From assembly GCA_024699855.1 (NCBI GenBank), contig JAMPIQ010000001.1:16368001-16432000 (forward strand): 64,000 nt of DNA, written 5' to 3'. The position numbers and the translations under genes are program-made. Positions within the stretch are counted from its first letter, which is position 1. The number at the start of each line of letters is the position of its first letter. Source of the stretch: Aphelenchoides besseyi (Eukaryota > Nematoda > Chromadorea > Rhabditida > Aphelenchoididae). The notes under the pieces were generated by a model. It ran no database searches and was not told where the DNA came from. It was given only the letters and a program-made list of their open reading frames with translations. Of this stretch, positions 39,581 to 49,275 are shown in pieces.

Positions 39581-40120
39581 ATGAAGATCGTCGTGGAAAC
39601 TACGACACAGATGCAGTTCACTCTCGAAGTAGGTTTTTGTTTACAAGACCTGAGACAAATAACTCTACTTCAGGCTGAACCATCAGACACCATTGCGGAT
39701 TTGAAGGCCCAGATCCAAGCCAAAGAAGGCATTCTGATAGAGGACCAACTTTTGCTCTTGAATAGTAAGTCATAGAAGATTATGATAGTTAGTTCCTGCA
39801 TTTTAGACAGCAAACTCCAAGATCATCGTACGCTCTCGGATTATGGCAGCGAAGAAGAAGCGTTTCCTCGTTTGAAACTCCATATTTACGAAGCCGGTGA
39901 ATTAAATGAACATATGACCTATCACGAAAGACGAATGCGAGAATTGGACATACTAAAGCTCTTAAACAAACAACAGGACGATGTAACTGAAAGAATTCTC
40001 GCTGGTCTTAGAAAACGGCGTGGACTTCTTCCGCCAGAAGATTCGGTTCAAATGATTCGAAGTAATCAAGACAAGTCAGATCTTCCTCCCGGATTGCGTT
40101 TTCGTGGTCGAGATCGTTGA
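39581..40120 (+). CDS. Divergent ubiquitin-like protein D (copy B)
   Basis: ATG at 39581, three exons, stop at 40120. Ubiquitin-like core without Gly-Gly, then a charged helical tail (MRELDILKLLNKQQDDVTER) ending LPPGLRFRGRDR. Intron positions equal those of ubiquitin copies A-C. The tail differs from copy A at many charged positions, while the last 30 residues are almost the same. This copy may be translated as the second unit of an E-D fusion, because no stop separates them. Confidence 0.6.
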
Positions 40121-40216
40121 TGACCCCAAGTTTACTGCCACGTCTTTCTCCGTAACTTTATCTGATCTTTGTAACTTTAAGTTTGTAATTGTGGTACACA
40201 GGAAATGTTTATTTTA

Positions 40217-40752
40217 TTGTTTAATAAAAGAGTTTATTGCCCTGATTCAAACATTGATTCTCCGAATAATCGTTGTCGTTTCCAACGGCACACACAACGA
40301 TTGCAAATGAGTAGTCCAAGCTGATGCACGTGCTTCGCTCCGATCCCCAATTGCAACCAAACCGAGAATTGTTTCTGTGATCTGTTGGTGGATCATCGTC
40401 TTCGGACATAATTCCGTCATAGAGTCGCACACTGTTGAGGTCTTCGAGCTTCGCGTGATCAATGGACATGTCGGCGAGTTGTTCGTGAACTCGAATCAGC
40501 GGAGTGGTTAGCATGTTGTAGGGAATACACTTAGTAACCAACTAGATGTAAAATGGTCCTGACGATCAGATTCTAATTAATGGCAACCTAAACAGCAAAA
40601 GAAAAAAAGTAAAATCGTGATTCTTACCGTTGAGTAGGTGGTTTCGGGTCCTTTGTCTTGTGCCATCATTTCCAACGTCAAACGCGCCGATTCTGCATGA
40701 CGATTCGGTTGAAGCTTCTTGTCAATATATTCATTCGTGTAGCGAAGCCGTG
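40217..40752 (-). pseudogene. Unidentified coding fragment (copy B)
   Basis: Reverse-oriented copy of the fragment at 4225-4760. The frames from 40541 to 40221 and from 40462 to 40247 translate identically to the left copy. It lies between units D and ubiquitin-fusion B and is divergent from the latter. Not recognised and not readable as one intact gene. Confidence 0.4.
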
Positions 40753-40844
40753 GCAATCAATAGAATATGCGACAAGATTTTTCTGCTGCTGGATTCCAAT
40801 CGTCAAAAATTCTAAGCGAGAAATCAATAACTTTTGATTGTGCT

Positions 40845-40908
40845 GTTTTTCGGGACTTCGTAAATTTTGCGTTTTTCGGGACTTCGTAAATTTACGTTTT
40901 TCGTACGT
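40845..40908. repeat. Short tandem repeat upstream of ubiquitin fusion B
   Basis: Two units of the CGGGACTTCGTAAATTT motif, equivalent to those at 4073-4133. The third cassette (about 45262-45300) has a single unit. Confidence 0.45.
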
Positions 40909-40971
40909 GTCGCGTAATGTGTTTTGATTGTTATAATCGTTTTGTTTTCAGTTCATTCACTCTACCAAGAC

Positions 40972-41684
40972 ATGCAGATTTTCGTAAAAAACTTGACCGG
41001 AAAGACGATCACCCTTGAGGTAAGTTCATGGTCAGATTACCGTGTAATGTGCTCAATACAGGTCGAAGCGTCAGACACTGTTAAAACGGTCAAAGCAAAG
41101 ATTCAGGACAAGGAAGGCATTTCATCAGTCGAGCAGCGTTTGATTTTCGCCGGTAAGTTTCGTGCTCTATTATCGTAATGTTCATTCTCAACTTTAGGAG
41201 AGCAGCTCGAGGATGACCTAACTCTGTTTGATTACATCATCCAGAAAGCATCTACGGTGCATTTGATGCTTTGTCTTCGTGGCGGCGGAACAAACAACGA
41301 GCGTGATCAGATGCTCGACGAAATTCTGGCCGTTGCAAGAAACCTCGATTCAAACGTGAATCGTTTGGACCACCGCATCGCAGTTCAGAACGAGCTGCTG
41401 ATGCGGAGGTTGAACGAAATCGAGGAAAGAATCGGGCGGTTCGAGGAGCAAACAAATGCTCGACTGAATGATGTCGCCCGAAAACTGAAAATAAATTACT
41501 GCTTGAATGCAGTGATAGTAAGTTTAAAAAAGGAGTTATCGGTACTAATAAAAAGGATTTTTAGTGGATGGACAATTTCGCGGCTTCGACGGTGGCGAGG
41601 CTCCTCGCCAACGTTGCGACGTTTTTTGGCGGAGAATTTGCATTCGAAACTTGGCAGAACGTAACACGTCATTTTCGACGCTAA
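40972..41684 (+). CDS. Ubiquitin fused to coiled coil and C-terminal membrane helix (copy B)
   Basis: Four exons from the ATG at 40972 to TAA at 41684. The ubiquitin part is more changed than in copy A: Thr7Asn, Ile23Val, Pro37-Pro38 to Ser-Ser, Lys48Glu, Val70Met and Arg72Cys. Gly75-Gly76 is kept and followed by Gly-Thr-Asn. Arg72 is needed for good recognition by the E1 enzyme, so free ubiquitin from this gene should be poorly activated. The extension is a coiled coil ([19 protein letters not shown]), then a last exon with the hydrophobic helix [19 protein letters not shown] and a basic tail. AATAAA at 41723. Reading frame and splice sites are intact. Confidence 0.75.
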
Positions 41685-42508
41685 ATTTTGTTTGTACATT
41701 TGTTTAACTTTTGATTTGTCGCAATAAAAATCCTCTCTACACTATTCCACTCACAAAACATCTTCTGTCATCTTCACATACAAAACCGACGATTTGCGGT
41801 TTCGATTTCCAAAAACAACTTCAAACCATCTCTTTCGACCATAACAAATCACTACACCTCTTTACTCCAGCAGTTTATATTTCCTAATAAAAACCCATTT
41901 CTTTTCATTATCTCTCCATCAAATACCGAACTTTAATCTTCATTACTAATATTTCAATATTCGCTTTGTAAAGAGGAGAGAGAAAGAAAGAGAAACTTTC
42001 GGATCCAACGTCACAACCTTCGCACACTTTTGAGATGTAGACGGGCAAGCCGGGACCCAAGATGGAGACTTGCTTTCTTCATGCCTTTACCCAGGATGGA
42101 GACACGGTCTGATGAGCGAATTTGTGGTTCAGGTTGTGACGCGGCTCTTCAAGTGTACAACTGTGAGGAAAAAGAGGAACTTAGTCGATGACCAATTGTA
42201 TACGCGTATCGTGTAGTCAATTCGTTAAAGTCTACAACGATGTTCATGAAGAAGATAAACAAAAACTAAACGAACCATTTCAATTTTGTTGTCTTTCGTC
42301 AATTCGGTCGGTCAATCTCAAGTAGACAATGAATAGATGACTGTGGATAGATCAGCAGCAGCAATTTCTGTAGACAAATAACATTGACGATCGTGGTAAC
42401 GGTTCATAATGTTCTCGTCGATCCATTGATACATAAAGTCAAAAGACAGGTTGAAACAAAAACACATTGGAGTAAACGAATCGAATGAAAAAGTCTTAAA
42501 GATGTTGG
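41685..42508. other. Spacer between cassettes B and C
   Basis: Non-coding as far as I can see. It has pyrimidine-rich and purine-rich runs (about 41960-42000) and two similar GATGGAGAC-containing segments near 42055-42110. No terminal hairpin or CTAG end of a Helitron could be shown by eye. Confidence 0.35.
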
Positions 42509-42919
42509 ATGGTCAATCAAACGTATGTTTCAATCGACTCTGCTATTGACGCCGAGAATTTTGCCGACCAAACGTTGTTGCTACCGGAGTATTTGAATAT
42601 GATCGAAGAAGGTTCGTTAGCACCTCACAAATTGGAATTGAAGGAAAATGCAATCGTGATTCTGATCCGCAATTTGTCACAAGAAGATGGACTGTGCAAT
42701 GGAACTCGAATGTTGGTTGTGGCCATGAACGATCACTCAGTTGAATGTGAGATCTTAACTGGACATCATGCACGTGAGCGACACATCATTCTTCGAATCA
42801 ACAATACGATCGATTACCGTGGAATGTTCCAACTGAACCGGAAACAATTTCCATTGAAATTGGCCTTTGCAATGACAATCGAAAGAGTCAAGGTCAAATA
42901 TTCGAACGGGTTGGACTGA
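42509..42919 (+). mobile_element. Helitron-type Pif1 helicase fragment
   Basis: A 136-codon frame matches the C-terminal region of Helitron helicases: APHKLELKENAIVILIRNLS, GLCNGTRMLVV, ECEILTG, RKQFPLKLAFAMTIERVK. Only this tail is present; the Rep/HUH part and helicase motifs I-IV are absent, and the last motif reads ERVKVKYSN where an active helicase has a KAQGQS-like sequence. The fragment is dead. Its end abuts the truncated third cassette (about 42925), whose first bases belong to the last exon of the Cys-rich gene. Confidence 0.7.
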
Positions 42920-42924
42920 ATCTC

Positions 42925-43006
42925 GAACAAAGAAGTGCAAAGATCACACGGAATGTGAGGGCGGCAAGTTGTGTAAATCGCACGTCTCCGGAATGTTCTG
43001 TGCTTA
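42925..43006 (+). pseudogene. Truncated 3' end of the Cys-rich gene (copy C)
   Basis: Encodes only the last residues (KCKDHTECEGGKLCKSH and on to the stop), with one change relative to the full copies, and the same 3' flank. Marks the left breakpoint of cassette C. Confidence 0.7.
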
Positions 43007-43156
43007 ACTGAATTGTCTTGTTGCACGAATTATGTTGAATAAAATCTTCATGGCAACTTGTTCGAGGGCTCTAGTTAGTTACGGGATGTAAACGAAATGC
43101 CAAGATTTCTGGAAACCGGCACAGTTGACCGGTAGTCGAGACTGTCACCGGAGCAT

Positions 43157-43507
43157 GTGGTTTTGAGCGTCAAGTTCTCGAGTATTTCGCAGTTTACTTT
43201 TCGATCAAAAGCACCTTCTTGCTCGTTAAATCTCAGAGCTCGTCGTGAGAATCTTGATTTGGAATCCATCACACTTGAGGTGAGACTGTGGTTTGAATTG
43301 CTGTTTAGTTTGATGTTATTTCAGATCGAATTGTCGGACACCATTGAAGTCGAAGTGTCGATCCAGATCATCATTTCACTGGCAACTTTGGTTCTCAATA
43401 GTCGTATATTCTTTCTTGTATTTTAGGGAAACGGGTGGACGACAGTGGAACTCTGAGCGGGCAGAACATCGAGAGAATTCGCTTTCCATTTGATCGCGCG
43501 TGTTGGA
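43157..43507 (+). pseudogene. Degenerate ubiquitin-like unit E (copy C)
   Basis: Same structure as copies A and B. One extra A just before the unit D start (GTTGGAATGAAG) puts E and D in different frames, so here E cannot be fused to D. Confidence 0.45.
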
Positions 43508-44049
43508 ATGAAGATCGTCGTGGAAACTACGACACAGATGCAGTTCACTCTCGAAGTAGGTTTTTGTTTACATGATCTGAGACAACTAACTCTACTTCAG
43601 GTTGAACCATCAGACACCATTGCGGATTTGAAGGCCCAGATCCAAGCCAAAGAAGGCATTCTGATGGAGGACCAACTTTTGCTCTTGAATAGTAAGTCAT
43701 AGACATGATTATGATAGTTAATTCCTGCATTTTAGACAGCAGACTCCAAGACGATCGTAAGCTCTCGGATTATGGCAGCGAAAAAGAAGCGTTTCCTCGT
43801 TTGAAACTCCATATTTACGAAACCTGGGAATTAAACGAACATTTGACGTACCGCGAATACTTACAGCGACAATTGGAAATACTAAAGGTCATACACAAGC
43901 AACAGAATGATACAGATGAACAAATCCGTACTGGTCTTAAAAAAGAATTTGGACTTTTTCCGCCAGAGGATCCGGTTCAAATAATTCGAAGCAATCAAGA
44001 CAAGTCAGATCTTCCTCCCGGATTGCGTTTTCGTGGTCGAGATCGTTGA
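43508..44049 (+). CDS. Divergent ubiquitin-like protein D (copy C)
   Basis: ATG at 43508, stop at 44049, three exons. The ubiquitin-like core is nearly the same as in the other copies (VEPSDTIADLKAQIQAKEG). The helical tail has changed strongly (LQRQLEILKVIHKQQNDTDE; GLKKEFGLFPPEDPVQ), while the end LPPGLRFRGRDR is kept. No Gly-Gly. Of the three D copies it has the most divergent tail. Confidence 0.55.
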
Positions 44050-44116
44050 TGACCCCAAGTTTACTGCCACGTCTTTCTCCGTAACTTTATCTGATTTTTG
44101 TAACTTTAAGTTTGTA

Positions 44117-44605
44117 AAACCGCAAAATAAATGTGTAATTCGCTTTATCGCTGTATCATTGATGAGCAGATGGTGTTTGGTCAAAAAAGCAGGTTCGTCT
44201 GATGATACAAAATGCTACTGTCCAGATCGTTTGTTCAAGTCCGTTGAATGCAATGCTGAGATGAAACGAACCTTTCTTCTCGATTTTCCGAAGTTGAAGA
44301 CCGTCGAACTGAAGGAACCAAACGGCCAAATCGACTCAACTTTGGTGTACAAAAAAAAACAAGTGAGTCGCTTGAGAAGTCAAAACCTCATGAAACGCAT
44401 TTAGAATGTCAAGATCACAACACCACTCCAAGAACTGGGACGATTGACGGCGTTGAATCGGTCGCTCTCAGCGATCGTTTACGTCGACGACGATATGGAG
44501 GGTCTGTTGCGAAACAGAAGAGAATATCGAATCGAAGATGAAGCTTTAAACGCTGGAGATCTCGTTTTAACCTACGGAATCGCTGAAGTGACTGCTTCGA
44601 TTTTG
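44117..44605 (+). pseudogene. About 490-bp insert with coding exons, only in cassette C
   Basis: In copies A and B the sequence AAGTTTGTAA is followed directly by TTGTGGTACACAGG; in copy C these are separated by about 490 bp. The insert holds two coding-like exons joined by a good intron (about 44363-44403): CYCPDRLFKSVECNAEMKR to VYKKKQ, then NVKITTPLQELGRLTALNRS and AIVYVDDDMEGLLRNRREYR to DLVLTYGIAEV. Both ends of the gene are missing. Family not recognised. Either an insertion of a captured gene fragment here, or a deletion in the common ancestor of A and B. Confidence 0.45.
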
Positions 44606-44659
44606 TATTTGTGGTACACAGGAAATGTTTATTTTATTGTTGAATAAACGAGTTTATTG

Positions 44660-45174
44660 TCCTGATTCAAACATTGATTCTCAGAATAATCGTTGCCGTT
44701 TCCAACGGCACACACAACGATTGCAAACGAGTAGTCCAAGCTGATGCACGTGCTTCGCTCCGATCCCTAATTGCAACCAAACCGGGTATTGTTTCTGTGA
44801 TCTGTTGGTGGATCATCGTCTTCGGACATAATTCCGTCGTAGAGTCGCACTCTGTTGAGGTCTTCGAGCTTCGCGTGATCAATGGACATGTCGGCGAGTT
44901 GTTCGTGATCTCGAATCGGCAAAGCGGTTAGCGTGATGTCGGGAATACACTTAGTAACCAAGTAAATGTAAAACTGTCCTGACAATTAGATTCTAACTAA
45001 TGGCAACCTAAACAGCAAAGAAAAAAGTAAAATGGTGATCCTTACCGTTGAGTAGGTGATTTTGGGTCCTTTGTCTCGTGCCATCATTTCCAACATCAAA
45101 CGCGCCGATTCTGCATGACGATTCGGTTGAAGCTTCTTGTCAATGTATTCGTTCGTGTAGCGAAGTAGTGGCAA
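44660..45174 (-). pseudogene. Unidentified coding fragment (copy C)
   Basis: Third copy of the fragment at 4225-4760, with scattered substitutions (MMARDKGPKITYST; KLEDLNRVRLYDGIMSEDDD). The reading pattern is the same broken one. It is less similar to A and B than those are to each other, so cassette C is older or has escaped gene conversion. Confidence 0.4.
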
Positions 45175-45386
45175 TCAATAGAATATGCGACAAGATTTTT
45201 CTACTGCTGGATTCCAATCGCCAAAAATTCTAAGCGAGAAATCAATAACTTCTAATCGGGTTGTTTTTCGGGACTTCGTAAATTTTACGTTTTTCGTACG
45301 TGTCGCGTAATGTGTTTTGATTGTTATAATCGTTTTGTTTTCAGTTAACTCACTCCAACACAGCTCTCTTCTCGCTCTCGTCAATC

Positions 45387-46313
45387 ATGCAAATCTTCGT
45401 GAAAACCTTGACCGGAAAGACGATCACCCTTGAGGTAAGTTCATGGTCAGATTACCATGTACTGTGCTCTTTACAAGTCGAAGCGTCAGACACCATCGAA
45501 ATTGTCAAAGCCAAGGTTCAAGACAAGGAAGGCATTCCACCAGATCACCAGCGTTTGATTTTCACCGGTAAGTTTCGTACTCTATTATCGTAATGTTCAT
45601 TCTTAACTTTAGGAAAGCAGATCGAGGATGGTCGAACTCTGTTTGATTACAATGTCCAGAAAGCATCCACGTTGCATTTGGTGGTTCGTCTTATTGGCGG
45701 ATCAACTGAAAATGACGAGTTGAGAGAAGTCTTGAATCAAATTGTTCCAATGATGAATAGGATCAACGGATCCATGACACAATTGGACCATCAAATTCGA
45801 GAAGTCGCGTATCGGGTCGCGCGACTAGAGCAGACGACAATGGTACGCCTCGACCGATTGGAACGTGCGACAGAGAGAATCGAAGCACGCTTGCAAGTCA
45901 ATAGGTGCTGGGAAGTAACAAAAGTAAGTTTATAATTCTGAAAAGCGTCCCAAACCCTTTAACAAAACAATGACCATCGATCAGCGCTTCTGTTTTGCAC
46001 GCTTATTTTGCCAAATTCGCCTAATTGGTGCTCGAAAAGGAGCTGATTTCTCGCGTCATTTCGACTCGTCCTAGCGCTTAACCAAATTTGTCGAGTAAAG
46101 GGAGCGGAACGAAAAGTCAAAAATTTTCGTCTGCAATTCTAAAAATGAGCAATAAAAAAACCGAGTTAAAAGAATTTCTAACCTAATCATTTTCAGGCTG
46201 TCGTAGGTTTCATCGTCTCGATAGTTGGCGGTTTAATGGCTAATGGCGCCAGCTATTTGATGGGCGACCATGCCTTCTACGTGTGGGAGCGGATAAAACG
46301 CGTGTTGCGTTGA
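45387..46313 (+). pseudogene. Ubiquitin fused to coiled coil and membrane helix (copy C), splice acceptor altered
   Basis: Ubiquitin part: ATG at 45387, Lys48 and Lys63 present, Arg74 changed to Ile, then Gly-Gly-Ser. The extension is a long coiled coil ([20 protein letters not shown]) and a last exon with VVGFIVSIVGGLMANGASYL and a basic tail, stop at 46313, AATAAA at 46351. The acceptor of the first intron reads ACAAGTCG instead of ACAGGTCG, so the AG has moved one base and splicing there would shift the frame. The 42-bp intron is stop-free and in frame, so retention would give a ubiquitin with 14 extra residues after Glu16. The fold would probably suffer. The rest of the gene is open. Confidence 0.6.
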
Positions 46314-46384
46314 TAAACTTCAAAATTGCTAATTTTTTGTAAATTTTTCCAATAAATGTTCCAAGAACAATAATGACTAATTTT

Positions 46385-46802
46385 GACAAGCACTTTCGTG
46401 GACGATTGCCAAATCGAAACTGTAGGGAATGTTGTTTTCGGTGTACCAACGATCGACTTCTTCGGATGCGACCAATAAACGAGTGTCCAGTGGGTCGCGT
46501 TTAATCAAAGCAACAACCTCCTAAACGAATTGGTGTGTTTCGAAAGCGATGAATCAACTCACTTTGTGTAGACTTGTGGCGTAGATCAACTCGCCATTAA
46601 CACCGACGATTCGTTGGCCGGTTTCCAAGCCCGCCAGATCCGCAATTCCGCCCTTATCCACGGCGCCAATAAAGTGACCTTTGTTTCTTTCGGCGCGACG
46701 TGCGTTTTCGGCTCGGCAACGGCGCGCAAGCAGTTTCTTTCTGTGCGCAAATTTGTTTGGACATGTCAGCAAAACAAAGTCATACTTTTTGTTCTTTGAC
46801 AA
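46385..46802 (-). pseudogene. Duplicated NHERF PDZ exons (fragment)
   Basis: Reading the minus strand, HFIGAVDKGGIADLAGLETG is the same as in the NHERF gene at 1750-1860. The next exon (EVVALIKRDPLDTRLLVASE to FDLAIVHES) follows, then the match ends. Upstream of the PDZ match the copy has RRCRAENARRAE, which corresponds to about 1258-1295 of the left copy joined directly to about 1735, so some 430 bp were lost. Carboxylate-loop and N-terminal exons are missing. It marks the outer end of the inverted duplication. Confidence 0.75.
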
Positions 46803-47419
46803 AAATCGAGTCAGTTTGCAAAATAAAAGAATACAAGACTTAAAAGCTCATATTCCTAATCATCAAAACGACAGGGCGGGTGAATGGAATGTGTTGAGTC
46901 ACGTACAACTAAGGAGGTTTATTAAAAGCGGACCGAAAAACAGGATCACAAAAAAACGGAACTCTTCCGAACGGAAGCAAAGGCACCAACCCACAGGCCG
47001 TTTCGGGGCGGGACCCCGACGAGCCCATGTCACAACAGAATGAAAACCAAAGTCATGTCAATTTAACGCTCTAGTTGGCCGTTTAAATCGAATAGCCGCG
47101 AGATCAAGTTGTGAATAGAACTCAACAAATGTCGTATTCTTTCTGTTGAATCAACATTCCAATTGACAAATCGATTATGCAAATCAGATAACGACGGAAT
47201 TTTCAAGACTTGTACTCTCATTTCATGTTGCATCTTTTCTCTTTCTATCGCATGGTTGCTCAACATGCTTATTGGAGATCTTTTCGTTCGACTTTTCATC
47301 TTTTCGGCTGTTAACTGTAGAACTGAGATTTTCGTTTTGTTTACTGTAAGTGCTACGAATACTTTGATCGAACATTGTAAAGAGTTTAGACGACAATTTT
47401 TTTGCTCTTTGTGGGCCAT
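46803..47419. other. Spacer with ambiguous frames
   Basis: Overlapping open frames on both strands (118 codons on minus ending at 47063; a long plus frame from 47163) exclude each other and have no recognised domain. No call made. Confidence 0.3.
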
Positions 47420-48361
47420 GCAACAGGTTTTTCAACGTGTGCAAAGAAGAAACGTGAAACACCACCGATTAAAACAGCGCCAAACACGAGTCCGTCGACT
47501 TTTCGTTTCTCCAACATCATTTCTGAAGTCGAATTGGTTTGTGGATTTTAATATGAGAATCATCGTCTTTTACAGAAGAATCCCCCAGTGCTTCGAGAAA
47601 AAAGCGAAACGTATGTTGAGCCTAATTTCGGATCCAACGAGTCGACAAGGAATGCCGGAACACCGCTCGCTGGACTACCACCAATCACTGGATTGCCGCC
47701 TTTGAATCCAAAATCGCAAATACCCGAAGCCGTTACACCGCCAGTTCGAACCATGAAAAACGAAGCTACAAAGCCACCAAATGAAAAGATTGAAGTTAAA
47801 CCGTCAGAAATCAATCTAAAAGTTTGTTTTATGGTGGAATCTCAACTATGTTGTTGGTTTTAGAAGGCTGACAAGTCGGAAAAGAAGAGTAAACGACAGG
47901 AAGTTAAATCGCAAAGATCGACGAAACAGCAAAAGAAACAGGATAGCAAATCGAAACGATCGATGAGAGAGTCGCGAAACTACGATGTTACTGTGGCTAC
48001 TACAAATGTCGATGTTGCCAAGAATTCCATTCAGTTGTGTTCAACTCAGATTCAAACGAACCAAATTGTTGCGCCAAATGAAGAACCCCAAGAACCGAAG
48101 GTAAGTCGTCTGTCACGTTCGTTCATTTGCTTATCGAATTCAGACGGCTGCTGAGAAGATGACCGAAAAAACGTGTCCAACAGCTAAAGAACGAACTGAA
48201 CGACAGCTCAAAACTGCGACGGACAAAGCTCCGTTCGAAGCTCAGGAACCAACGACTTCAAATGAAATCAAAGGCGATGATGAAAAGAAATCTAAACGTT
48301 CGGTCAAATCACACAAAGAAAGCAAGAAGTCAAAGAAGGAGAAGTTGAGAAAGAAAGAATA
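47420..48361 (+). CDS. Lys-rich disordered protein
   Basis: Exons about 47434-47530, 47576-47821, 47863-48098 and 48144-48361 join in frame. The protein begins near KKKRETPPIKTAPNTSPSTF, has a Pro-rich middle (PLAGLPPITGLPPLNP), and a Lys/Ser/Glu-rich C-terminus ending KESKKSKKEKLRKKE at 48361. AATAAA at 48371. The 5' end is unresolved; a hydrophobic stretch (FLLFVGHATG) just upstream could be part of it. It looks like a disordered, basic, perhaps nuclear or cytoplasmic linker protein. No family recognised. Confidence 0.5.
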
Positions 48362-48613
48362 AAAAGGTCAAATAAACGATTGAGCATTCGAGTCTTTTGT
48401 GTTGGCTTTCAATGTGGTTTCTTGAAAAACAACAGACCGGTTATATGATTCGTTTATTTACCCATTGCACGACAGTTACAAAAAATGCGGTTTTTTGTTT
48501 AATTTGGAGCTTCAAACTCGTACAAAAAAAGGAAACAGCGGATAAGAAGGGAATTCACAATAAATACTAAAGAGGAATTATGACATTGAATTCGAATGAT
48601 TGAACACAGACCA

Positions 48614-49275
48614 CTATGATTCCTCTTCGTCGTCCTTGGCCAATAGTTCACGAGCACGTCGTAGAGCGGATCCCTCGTCGTAGTGCTTTTTTCGCTTTTG
48701 TTCGAATTCACGTTTGTGCTCTGAAATTGCCGTTAGAATCGAAACGAATCTTTCAATGAACCTTGTTGCTCGGGAGTTAGGTCCTCCATCTCTTCGTCGT
48801 CGGGTCCAGATCCCGGCTCATAGGCGTGAAGTTTTGCGGCGGTGGTCGAAGAAGTAGCGGCACTTAAACTATTGCAAAGCTCTTCGGCATCCACAGCATT
48901 GTTGACCAAAGAAACACGACGCGGACGATTGGCACTCAATGCGCCGTCCTCTTCGGAATCCGAGTAGCCCCCATAGTAGGGAGTTTTTGGTTCGTCGATC
49001 TGAAAAAAACAATAAAAAACAAGCAAAACGAATCAACTCACTTTCATGTGTCCGTAGTCCTTGTCGGCTGGATGATGAGTGGCCAAGATGTTCATTTCGT
49101 CGAAATGAGCTTTCTGAGCCTCGTCACTCTCCTGATTCGAACCACGACGTTCGCTTCCATCGTCCGATTGCTGTTTGGCTTTGAGAATCGACTTCTTCGG
49201 TTTCATCTTCAGGTACTCGGTTGGATCGCGTTCTCCAACCGAATCGACGGACGGTTCGTGTTGTTCGTGTTCCAT
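48614..49275 (-). CDS. ppp1r2: Protein phosphatase 1 inhibitor-2
   Basis: Exons 49275-49042, 48999-48762 and 48720-48614. All three PP1-binding elements of inhibitor-2 are visible: KKSILK near the N-terminus; the central block [20 protein letters not shown] followed by [11 protein letters not shown], with the Thr that GSK3 phosphorylates in the PxTPY context; and the C-terminal helix [12 protein letters not shown] corresponding to the HYNE motif. Length about 190 residues fits the family. Inhibitor-2 binds and controls the PP1 catalytic subunit, including in mitosis and at centrosomes. The gene is intact. Confidence 0.92.

Noticed and set aside
47163..47705. 180-codon plus frame with hydrophobic segments
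   Set aside because: It runs through the donor and acceptor of the better-supported Lys-rich gene and conflicts with an open minus frame; no domain.
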